22,197 bases of DNA from a virus. Numbering within the stretch: the first letter of the stretch is position 1; each line of letters opens with the position of its first letter. The stretch covers positions 1 through 22,197 of IMG/VR virus record IMGVR_UViG_3300044984_000203; one strand, given 5' to 3'. Of the stretch, positions 16,863 through 21,944 are shown piece by piece. Below the pieces are notes generated by a model. The model was given only the letters and a program-made list of their open reading frames with translations, was not told where the DNA came from and made no database searches. The position numbers and the translations under genes are program-made.

Positions 16863-17071
16863 TGTCTACTGCTCAATGGCTAGGATTAGCCGTATCTGTT
16901 TGTACTTTAATTGCCGCATTTGCCACATCAGTACGTTGGCTAGTTAAGCATTACCTGTACGAACTTAAACCTAACTCTGGCTCGAGCCTAAAAGATTCAG
17001 TCATTCGACTAGAAGAAAAAGTAGAAATACTCTATCAGATGATGCTACAAAAGGGAAGAGATGACAAATAA
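16862..17071 (+). CDS. Small lysis-cassette membrane protein, one TM plus coiled coil, 69 aa
   Basis: It starts and ends on TAATG overlaps. One transmembrane helix (about residues 5-27) is followed by a basic-aromatic hinge (WLVKHYLYELKP) and a charged amphipathic helix (about 42-66) likely to form a coiled coil. Proteins with this design sit in many actinophage lysis cassettes. They may act as a holin partner, an antiholin or a second membrane effector. It lies directly before the endolysin, with the two-TM holin after it. The exact role cannot be told from sequence. Confidence 0.65.
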   Translation: MSTAQWLGLAVSVCTLIAAFATSVRWLVKHYLYELKPNSGSSLKDSVIRLEEKVEILYQMMLQKGRDDK

Positions 17072-17538
17072 TGAAACCTGTTGTCAAGAAAGCCACGCCT
17101 GCCGCTATTGCTGTCCTACGACAGGCCACAGCGATAGCACCATCGCGTATGAAAGCCAGCGATGGACTCCTGCCATCAGCAGCGCATATCCATCAGAATC
17201 CCAATTCTGACCATAATACAGGATTTGGTGTAGACTTAACCCATGACCCTGCACGTGGTATTGATTGCCATGATATCTATGAGCAACTCAAGAACGATAA
17301 GCGTGTTAAGTATCTAATTTTCAAGGGTCAGATATGGATTCCTGGTAGAGGCGATAAGCCATACACTGGTAGCAATCCTCATAATAAACATTTACATATA
17401 TCAATCAAGGATAACTGTGGGGATGACACCTCTCCGTGGTTCCCATGGTTAGACAAGCCTAAGTTCTCTACTACTAACCAAGCCAGGTTAGCGGTATCTA
17501 AACTAAAGCCCCTACCGAAAAAGAAGGAAAATAAATGA
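17071..17538 (+). CDS. Endolysin: M15-family zinc peptidase (peptidoglycan cross-bridge/stem peptide)
   Basis: At 155 residues it is a single-domain enzyme. The zinc site is visible as SDHNTGFGVDLTHD (46-59), giving His48 and Asp55 in the SxHxxGxAxD-type motif of M15 peptidases, and HNKHLHIS (104-111), giving the HxH pair His107/His109. The substrate should be stem or cross-link peptides in the host wall. There is no signal peptide, so export depends on a holin. The C-terminus is a short Lys/Pro-rich tail (about 136-155) that could bind anionic wall polymers. No separate wall-binding domain is present. It is TAATG-coupled to the gene before and overlaps the holin gene by four bases (ATGA). 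Confidence 0.85.
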   Translation: MKPVVKKATPAAIAVLRQATAIAPSRMKASDGLLPSAAHIHQNPNSDHNTGFGVDLTHDPARGIDCHDIYEQLKNDKRVKYLIFKGQIWIPGRGDKPYTGSNPHNKHLHISIKDNCGDDTSPWFPWLDKPKFSTTNQARLAVSKLKPLPKKKENK

Positions 17539-17750
17539 AAGCACTAATCAATAAGTTCCTTGGTCCAAAGGATATAGCAGCAATTAAGTCATACTTACGC
17601 GCCTTGCTAGCATCTGCTGTGACCATGGGTATTGCTCTTCTTACAGACATGAAGCCTGAGTACGCAGTACTAATCGGCGCATTGGCTGCACCATTGGCTA
17701 AATGGGCTGATAAGAATGAAACAGCATACGGACGAGGCTCCGAAGAGTAG
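17535..17750 (+). CDS. Holin, two transmembrane segments
   Basis: At 71 residues it has two hydrophobic helices (about 21-38 and 42-57) separated by a short polar turn with DMKPEY, a basic N-terminus and a charged C-terminus (WADKNETAYGRGSEE). This is the layout of r1t-type holins of Gram-positive phages, which collect in the membrane and open it at a set time so the endolysin reaches the wall. The ATGA overlap with the endolysin gene suggests coupled translation. It is the last gene of the late unit; the terminator begins 30 nt after its stop. Confidence 0.85.
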   Translation: MKALINKFLGPKDIAAIKSYLRALLASAVTMGIALLTDMKPEYAVLIGALAAPLAKWADKNETAYGRGSEE

Positions 17751-17779
17751 TCCAAATAAGCCCTCCAAGGCCCTTTTAA

Positions 17780-17833
17780 GACAAGAAACCCCCTTACCTT
17801 AGTAGAAATACTAGGGCGAGGGGGTCTTTTGTC
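17780..17833. terminator. Long two-part hairpin, probably bidirectional rho-independent terminator
   Basis: Bases 17780-17793 pair with 17820-17833 (13 of 14 positions, one G-U), including CCCCC/GGGGG. Inside, CCTTAGTA (17797-17804, one bulge) pairs with TACTAGG (17809-17815) around a GAAA loop. On the + strand TCTTTTGTCGTTT follows; on the - strand TTTCTTGTCTTAAAA follows. It sits between the converging late unit and leftward gene. Confidence 0.85.
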
Positions 17834-17900
17834 GTTTATGATGCAAACCTTGGCTACTGGAACGTTACTCAGTAGTAGCAGTTAATGCCATTCAACATTG

Positions 17901-18053
17901 TTACTCTTGGTATTCCTCTTCGAGGTCTTCCAAGAATCTCTCGTATTGCTTTCCTCGAATTCGTGCTTTAACATCGTAGTAGGCTGCCTCTAGGGCATAG
18001 AATACAACGATACCAGTAAGTGAAGCCAGTGCTACTTCTAGAAAATTTGACAT
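17901..18053 (-). CDS. Small leftward membrane protein, 50 aa, unknown function
   Basis: This is the only gene read leftwards in the window. AAGGAG (18063-18058 on the - strand) lies four bases before the ATG at 18053, and a near-perfect promoter stands upstream at 18158-18131. The protein starts MSNFLEVALASLTGIVVFYA, one transmembrane helix (about 4-24), then a basic turn (VKARIRGKQ, 28-36) and an acidic, Glu-rich C-terminus (40-50). The positive patch after the helix suggests the C-terminus is inside the cell. It is too short for homology by eye. An early membrane effector (superinfection exclusion, holin control or host take-over) is possible, but this is inference. Confidence 0.7.
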   Translation of the reverse strand: MSNFLEVALASLTGIVVFYALEAAYYDVKARIRGKQYERFLEDLEEEYQE

Positions 18054-18086
18054 AGTACTCCTTAGATATAATTATAGTTAATATAC

Positions 18087-18114
18087 TATATACAAGGCCA
18101 AAGGCCTTTATATA
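18087..18114. terminator. Hairpin in the leader of the leftward gene / insulator before the early genes
   Basis: TATATA (18087-18092) and AAGGCC (18094-18099) pair with GGCCTT (18103-18108) and TATATA (18109-18114), with one bulged C and an AAA loop. On the + strand TTTTCTTT follows, as in a weak terminator. On the - strand it lies about 10 nt inside the predicted transcript. Confidence 0.5.
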
Positions 18115-18130
18115 TTTTCTTTATATATCA

Positions 18131-18158
18131 ATTATACACGTATTTTTTCAGATGTCAA
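18131..18158 (-). promoter_or_regulatory. Consensus sigma70 promoter for the leftward gene
   Basis: On the - strand: TTGACA (18158-18153), a 16-bp spacer and TATAAT (18136-18131), both perfect matches to the consensus hexamers. The start site should be near 18124, giving a leader of about 70 nt to the ATG at 18053. Confidence 0.85.
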
Positions 18159-18176
18159 TTATTTAAATGTTTGACA
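18153..18176. promoter_or_regulatory. Imperfect 24-bp palindrome joining the two -35 boxes (candidate operator)
   Basis: TGTCAA, TT, ATTTAAAT, GT, TTGACA: 20 of 24 positions obey two-fold symmetry. Both outer arms are -35 hexamers, so a dimeric regulator bound here would block or organise both promoters together. Part of the symmetry follows simply from the two -35 boxes facing outwards. Confidence 0.5.
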
Positions 18177-18200
18177 GATACCCAACTGTGGTCTTATACT
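18171..18200 (+). promoter_or_regulatory. Rightward early promoter, predicted leaderless
   Basis: TTGACA (18171-18176), an 18-bp spacer and TATACT (18195-18200). Six bases follow, then the ATG at 18207. No Shine-Dalgarno is present before that ATG, so the transcript probably begins at or next to the start codon. Confidence 0.7.
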
Positions 18201-18206
18201 TGAACC

Positions 18207-18398
18207 ATGTCAATCAAACTAGAAGAATATACTCTACCAGAGCACATATCGTACTCTGCATTCACTACCTACCTTACGTGTGGGTATCAATACTACCTCG
18301 GCAGACTCCTCAATAAGGAGGAAGCCCCATCCGTCTGGTCTGTTGGCGGTTCAGCGTTCCACCTAGCGTGTGAAAACTACGACAAGGAGAACGTATGA
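18207..18398 (+). CDS. Cas4/RecB-like PD-(D/E)XK nuclease, N-terminal half, 63 aa
   Basis: It carries the N-terminal motifs of Cas4/RecB-type exonucleases: ISYSAFTTYLTCGYQYYLGR (14-33), with Cys25 in the place of the first iron-sulfur ligand, and VGGSAFHLACENY (46-58) with His52 and Glu56 (motif I). It stops there. The active-site Asp/Lys residues and the other three Cys are in the next gene, which overlaps by four bases (ATGA). Together the two products make one full-length domain, so I read this as gene fission. No Shine-Dalgarno precedes the start (predicted leaderless mRNA). A sequencing error at the junction is less likely, because the ATGA junction is a normal coupled start. Confidence 0.75.
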   Translation: MSIKLEEYTLPEHISYSAFTTYLTCGYQYYLGRLLNKEEAPSVWSVGGSAFHLACENYDKENV

Positions 18399-19006
18399 GC
18401 GTACAGCAACTATGGGACCAAGCATGGGTTGAGTGCAAAGGTGACACCGACCTAACCAATGCTCGCGTTGGCGGTCGTGCAACCAAGGCTAACCCTAACA
18501 AAGAAGACGTTACCTTCTGGCAAAACCAAGGACCCAAGTGGGTTGAGGCTTACATTGCATGGCGTAAGGCTAACCCTACATGGAATATCTGGACAGCACC
18601 AGATGGAAACCGAGCAATTGAACTTGCCCTGACTCCCGTAGTCAAGGATGTTCAAGTCAAGATGATTATTGACCGCGTATTCGAAGTCAATGGTGAACTT
18701 GTAATTGTCGACTTAAAGACATCTCAGAATACTCCAACTAGCAACCTTCAACTTGCCTTCTATAAACTTGGGCTGGAACAACAGTTCGGTATCAAGGTCA
18801 AGTGGGGTACGTATTACATGTCACGTGGTAATAACATCTCAGAGATGGTAGACCTATCTGAGTACACCTACGACAAAATGGAATACCTAATAGAAACATT
18901 TGACAAAGCCCGTAAGGCTGCGTTATTCTTACCCAACACAAACAGTTGCCAGTACATGTGCGGACTCACGGAATACTGTCAATTCTCTATTAAGAAGGAT
19001 AAATAA
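18395..19006 (+). CDS. Cas4/RecB-like PD-(D/E)XK nuclease, C-terminal half, 203 aa
   Basis: It holds the catalytic core of the split nuclease: KMIIDRVF with Asp93 (motif II), LVIVDLKTS with Asp106 and Lys108 (motif III, D-x-K) and QLAFY with Gln119 and Tyr123. The C-terminus has CQYMCGLTEYC (Cys185, Cys189, Cys195), the three C-terminal ligands of a 4Fe-4S cluster, whose fourth Cys is in the preceding protein. Residues 1-60 align by eye with the region that normally follows motif I. Such enzymes trim or recombine phage DNA ends. It heads the replication block, directly before a zinc-ribbon protein. Confidence 0.8.
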   Translation: MSVQQLWDQAWVECKGDTDLTNARVGGRATKANPNKEDVTFWQNQGPKWVEAYIAWRKANPTWNIWTAPDGNRAIELALTPVVKDVQVKMIIDRVFEVNGELVIVDLKTSQNTPTSNLQLAFYKLGLEQQFGIKVKWGTYYMSRGNNISEMVDLSEYTYDKMEYLIETFDKARKAALFLPNTNSCQYMCGLTEYCQFSIKKDK

Positions 19007-19411
19007 ATGGCCGAAGACTGGAAGTTACAAGTATCGTATAAGACCCCATCAGGGGATATGATTAACGTACGTGCTCAAACCGCAGATGAACTAAGCGTAT
19101 TGCTTGAAGGTGTTGGCGACTTCGCTACACAGATTGCTGCAACGCAACGTCTGCTTTCGGGGGTAAGCACGGCAGCCCCTTTATCGACATCGCCTTCCAC
19201 CGAAGGCACAACGCCACCGCCTTACTCAGCACCACCCCAGGCGCAGGCTCCGTCCGCTATGGGAGCACCAGCGCCCGTACAGGGTGGACCGACGTGCCAG
19301 CACGGACCTCGCAAGTACAAGTCGGGAATCTCCAGCAAGACAGGAAATCCTTACGCGATGTGGGTCTGTCCGATGCCTCAGGGCGCGGACCAGTGCAAGC
19401 CAGTCAACTAA
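19007..19411 (+). CDS. Zinc-ribbon-like protein with a Pro/Ala linker, 134 aa
   Basis: It starts directly after the nuclease stop codon. Residues 1-52 form a small charged domain; 57-95 are a Pro/Ala/Ser/Thr linker, coded by noticeably GC-richer DNA; 97-134 hold Cys97, His99, Cys121 and Cys130 around KSGISSKTGNPYAMWVCP. I associate this C-terminal pattern with small zinc-binding proteins in actinophage replication regions, next to RecB-like or RecA-like genes. Binding of single-stranded DNA or a partner of the nuclease is possible. The function is not established. Confidence 0.6.
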   Translation: MAEDWKLQVSYKTPSGDMINVRAQTADELSVLLEGVGDFATQIAATQRLLSGVSTAAPLSTSPSTEGTTPPPYSAPPQAQAPSAMGAPAPVQGGPTCQHGPRKYKSGISSKTGNPYAMWVCPMPQGADQCKPVN

Positions 19412-19437
19412 TACCAGAAGAATTTCCATTTTAAATT

Positions 19438-19515
19438 AACTAGGGAGGGAACAAATGAGAACACTAGTACGCTCAGTAGGACGTGCCTCAATTGGAGGGG
19501 AACCCCTCCCTAGTT
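19438..19515 (+). promoter_or_regulatory. 12-bp inverted repeat that can mask the Shine-Dalgarno of the ATPase gene
   Basis: AACTAGGGAGGG (19438-19449) contains the Shine-Dalgarno for the ATG at 19455. Its exact complement CCCTCCCTAGTT is at 19504-19515, codons 17-21 of the gene. A rival local hairpin, GGAGGG (19494-19499) with CCCTCC (19504-19509) around GAAC, uses the same right arm and would leave the Shine-Dalgarno free. Confidence 0.6.
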
Positions 19516-20237
19516 CATTTAGAGCATTTGAACAGAACAAGATTATCATACGTCGTTCAGAAGTTTCTATGTTTGCAGGTGCGCCAGGAGCGGGAAAATC
19601 TACTCTAGCCCTAGCACTTGCACTTAAGACCAACGTGCCAACATTGTATATCTCAGCAGATACCAATGCACACACAATGGCTATGCGCCTAGCATCTATG
19701 ATTTCGGGGAAGAGTCAGTCGGATGTAGAGCAGAAACTTAATACTGATGTTGGTTGGACGAAGGCGGTCCTCCAAAAGGGAAGTCATATAATCTGGTCGT
19801 TCGAATCCTCGCCAACCTTAGAAGATATTGATGAGGAAGTCCAAGCATTTGAAGAGTTGTGGGGATGCAGCCCATCTCTCATTGTCTTGGACAACCTCAT
19901 GGATGTTGCCACCGATGGTGGCGAAGAGTTCGCATCTATGCGAGCCATTATGAAGGAGTTGAAGTATCTTGCGAGAGCAACTAATGCAGCGATTGTTGTA
20001 CTACACCACACTTCGGAAGCAGTTCCAGGAAATCCTTGTCAACCGCGAAGCGCTATTCAAGGAAAAGTCTCTCAACTCCCTGCGCTTATATGTACACTTG
20101 GAACTGTTGGCACATCAATGGGCGTTGCATCAGTCAAGAATCGCTATGGACGAGCAGACGCGAATGGAACGCTCATGACATGGCTTGCATTTAATCCAGA
20201 ATATATGTACATCGATGATATACCCGAGAATGTTTAG
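19455..20237 (+). CDS. RecA/DnaB-type AAA ATPase (putative replicative helicase), 260 aa
   Basis: A RecA-fold core is clear: Walker A GAPGAGKST (42-50, Lys48), YISADT (65-70, strand with acidic residue), Walker B SLIVLDNL (141-148, Asp146) and AIVVLHHTSE (179-188), the motif III-like strand. Residues 198-225 (RSAIQGKVSQLPALICTLG) resemble the DNA-contact loop region of RepA/DnaB-like proteins, and NRYGRAD (about 228-234) supplies basic residues of the end motif. It lacks a DnaB N-terminal domain. At this size it could be a hexameric helicase or a RecA-like recombination ATPase; nearby primase favours helicase. Confidence 0.75.
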   Translation: MRTLVRSVGRASIGGEPLPSSFRAFEQNKIIIRRSEVSMFAGAPGAGKSTLALALALKTNVPTLYISADTNAHTMAMRLASMISGKSQSDVEQKLNTDVGWTKAVLQKGSHIIWSFESSPTLEDIDEEVQAFEELWGCSPSLIVLDNLMDVATDGGEEFASMRAIMKELKYLARATNAAIVVLHHTSEAVPGNPCQPRSAIQGKVSQLPALICTLGTVGTSMGVASVKNRYGRADANGTLMTWLAFNPEYMYIDDIPENV

Positions 20238-20245
20238 GAGAGGTT

Positions 20246-20416
20246 ATGTTAATGGAAAAGACACTAAAGATTATGAAGCAGGAAGCATACGTACAGGGAT
20301 GGCAAGATGCAGCAGATGCAATCACATCTAAGTTCGAAGAGTCACTACGCGGTTCAATCGAGAGTCTAGAACTACCCAACTTTGAGGATGAAGATGACAA
20401 CAAGGAAAAGTCATAA
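20246..20416 (+). CDS. Small acidic-tailed protein, 56 aa, unknown function
   Basis: AGGAGAGG (20236-20243) overlaps the upstream stop and lies two to five bases before this ATG, so I prefer it to the in-frame ATG at 20252. The product is one amphipathic helix (about 5-40) with an acidic end (FEDEDDNKEKS). It overlaps the resolvase-like gene in another frame. No family recognised. The strong ribosome site and the snug fit between two replication genes are the support. Confidence 0.6.
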   Translation: MLMEKTLKIMKQEAYVQGWQDAADAITSKFEESLRGSIESLELPNFEDEDDNKEKS

Positions 20417-20762
20417 GGCTAGAGGTGCAACCTATGAAACCGACATCCGAGACTGGTTTAGAGCAAATGGATACGATAGTGAACGACTTGCTCGAACAGG
20501 TGCGAAAGACGAAGGAGACGTTGTTGTCCGTAAAGACTTCCTTGGCTCAATTGGGGTTATTGAATGTAAGGCTCCAGGAGCAGGCAACGCCATTGACCTT
20601 AGTGGATGGACAAAAGAAGCACAAGTGGAAGCCGTACATTACGCAGAAGCCAGAGGGCTTACGCGAGAGCAGGTAATGCCAGCAGTACTAATCAAAGCAA
20701 GAGGCAAGTCAATAGCAGATTCGTATCTAGTATTAAGGTTGGGCGATGTATTTGGTGGATGA
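20394..20762 (+). CDS. Holliday-junction-resolvase-like PD-(D/E)XK nuclease, 122 aa
   Basis: Three in-frame ATGs lie close together (20382, 20388, 20394). I choose 20394 because the product then begins MTTRKSHKARGATYE, as expected for Hjc-like enzymes. The catalytic set is Glu15 (GATYE), Asp42 (DEGDVVV) and Glu57-x-Lys59 (VIECKA), followed by Gln77 and a hydrophobic strand VMPAVLIKARG. This fits small archaeal-type resolvases and phage relatives that cut branched DNA in recombination or before packaging. It overlaps the preceding small gene by 23 bases and the primase zinc-finger gene by up to 17. A general VRR-type nuclease is the alternative. Confidence 0.7.
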   Translation: MTTRKSHKARGATYETDIRDWFRANGYDSERLARTGAKDEGDVVVRKDFLGSIGVIECKAPGAGNAIDLSGWTKEAQVEAVHYAEARGLTREQVMPAVLIKARGKSIADSYLVLRLGDVFGG

Positions 20763-21120
20763 CTTACCAGACATAGTAGCGGTGTTGAAGCACTACGGTG
20801 CCAACATTACTCGAGCGTCTGGTCAAGTCAACGTCAAGTGTCCGTTCCACAATGATAGTCATGCAAGTGCAAGTTTCAATACAAGACAGAATATTTTTAA
20901 TTGCTTCGCGTGTGGTATGCAAGGCAATAGCATTCAAATAATTGCTAAGAGAGAAGGGTGTGATATACGTGAAGCAAAGTCTATCGCAGAAGGAATTACT
21001 GGGGAGAGCAACGAGCAAGTACGCGGGAAACATCTCTCTGGCGGAAGATTACCTAGCAAGTCGGGGAATAACAAAGGAAGTAGCGCGTCTGGCGCGATTA
21101 GGCGTAGTAGAGGAACCTGA
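20746..21120 (+). CDS. DNA primase, CHC2-type zinc-finger part, 124 aa
   Basis: The zinc site is plain: CPFH (Cys32, His35) and CFAC (Cys53, Cys56), with HASASFN between them and GNSIQIIAKREGC after, as in DnaG-type primase zinc domains. The domain proper ends near residue 88. The remaining 36 residues are basic and Gly/Ser-rich and run in a different frame over the start of the next gene. The start is either ATG 20746 or GTG 20755; no strong Shine-Dalgarno decides it. The catalytic TOPRIM part is in the overlapping gene. Confidence 0.75.
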   Translation: MYLVDDLPDIVAVLKHYGANITRASGQVNVKCPFHNDSHASASFNTRQNIFNCFACGMQGNSIQIIAKREGCDIREAKSIAEGITGESNEQVRGKHLSGGRLPSKSGNNKGSSASGAIRRSRGT

Positions 21121-21595
21121 ACCTGGACATGAACAGTACACGGGTCGCCTCAGCATACCGTACATTACAAAGACTGGCGTTGTTGACCTGCGCTTTCGCT
21201 CTCTTAACCCTGCCGTTGAACCGAAGTATATGGGTATGGTCGGTGTTGATACTCGCATGTACAACGTACTTGACATTGAGACTGCTGGAGATTGGATTGG
21301 TGTCTGCGAAGGAGAGTTGGATACGCTTACTATGTCTAAGTTGGTCGGAATTCCCTGCGTTGGCGTTCCTGGGGCGAACTCTTGGAAGAAGCACTATACA
21401 AGATTGTTGGCCGATTTCGAACGCATCTTCGTCTTTGCCGATGGTGATGCCCCAGGGCGTGAGTTCGCGGCAAGTTTATCTAGAGAACTTCCTGTCACTA
21501 CAGTTACATTTGGAGACGGAGAAGATGTTAACAGTGCTTATATCCGATACGGAGCGCAATTTATCAGAGAAAAAATGGGGTTAAACGTTGATTGA
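20942..21595 (+). CDS. DNA primase, TOPRIM catalytic part (start uncertain), 217 aa or less
   Basis: The TOPRIM motifs are VCEGELDTL (121-129, Glu123) and FADGDAPG (165-172, Asp167/Asp169). Before them lies the N-terminal catalytic subdomain with SLAEDYLASRGIT (32-44) and GRLSIPY (68-74). The frame opens with no ATG; TTG 20942, GTG 20960 and GTG 20969 are possible starts, none with a well-placed Shine-Dalgarno. It overlaps the zinc-finger gene by 179 nt in the +1 frame, so it is made by internal initiation or by a +1 frameshift that yields a full primase. No helicase domain follows; the ATPase at 19455 may serve that role. Confidence 0.75.
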   Translation: MLREKGVIYVKQSLSQKELLGRATSKYAGNISLAEDYLASRGITKEVARLARLGVVEEPEPGHEQYTGRLSIPYITKTGVVDLRFRSLNPAVEPKYMGMVGVDTRMYNVLDIETAGDWIGVCEGELDTLTMSKLVGIPCVGVPGANSWKKHYTRLLADFERIFVFADGDAPGREFAASLSRELPVTTVTFGDGEDVNSAYIRYGAQFIREKMGLNVD

Positions 21596-21944
21596 TATTC
21601 CACCGTGCGCAGTATGCGGACAGCAATTCGATAACATCTTCGAAGCAACTGACCATATGATTGACGACAATGAAGAAGAAGAATTCAATCCTGAAATAAT
21701 CCTACCTAATGGATATAAGTTGCTACTTGGTAGTCTGTTACGTCAACTCTTTGACAAGGCTGATGACCCAGAAGAAGTGCGTAACATTACCCAACTGACT
21801 TACGGAACATTGTACGCAGCAGAATCAGACGTAGGTCTAATGAAGAAGTTGGTAGAAGATGCAATCATTCATGAGCACATGTCAGAGATAGATGATGAAT
21901 TAAAAGAACTACTAAACGAAGGAGAACAAGATGGCAAACACTAA
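21588..21944 (+). CDS. Small acidic protein with a CxxC-H zinc-finger-like start, 118 aa
   Basis: The TTG at 21588 overlaps the primase stop by eight bases; no ATG gives the conserved-looking N-terminus IDIPPCAVCGQQF. Cys7, Cys10 and His23 could bind metal. A very acidic run (26-35) and helical segments with LPNGYKLLLGSLLRQLF (40-56) follow, ending in an acidic C-terminus. I recall similar small proteins next to primase genes in actinophages but know of no function. It overlaps the next gene by 14 bases. Confidence 0.6.
   Translation: MIDIPPCAVCGQQFDNIFEATDHMIDDNEEEEFNPEIILPNGYKLLLGSLLRQLFDKADDPEEVRNITQLTYGTLYAAESDVGLMKKLVEDAIIHEHMSEIDDELKELLNEGEQDGKH

Larger units (their letters stand above)
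17751..18206. other. Control region between late and early genes
   Basis: The 456 bases without a rightward gene hold the late terminator (17780-17833), about 67 bases with nothing recognisable (17834-17900), the leftward gene (17901-18053), its leader hairpin, and the divergent promoters. No tRNA, CRISPR array, attachment site or repressor gene is seen. The stretch 18061-18180 is strikingly AT-rich. Confidence 0.7.

Noticed and set aside
17834-17900. A further short leftward gene
   Set aside because: The only - strand ATG frame gives nine codons and has no ribosome site.
18380-18400. Programmed -1 frameshift joining the two nuclease halves
   Set aside because: No X-XXY-YYZ heptamer lies before the stop, and the ATGA overlap already explains expression of the second half.
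21129-21584. Open 151-codon frame inside the TOPRIM gene
   Set aside because: The TOPRIM motifs in the other frame explain the region; this one has no recognisable domain and no start signal.
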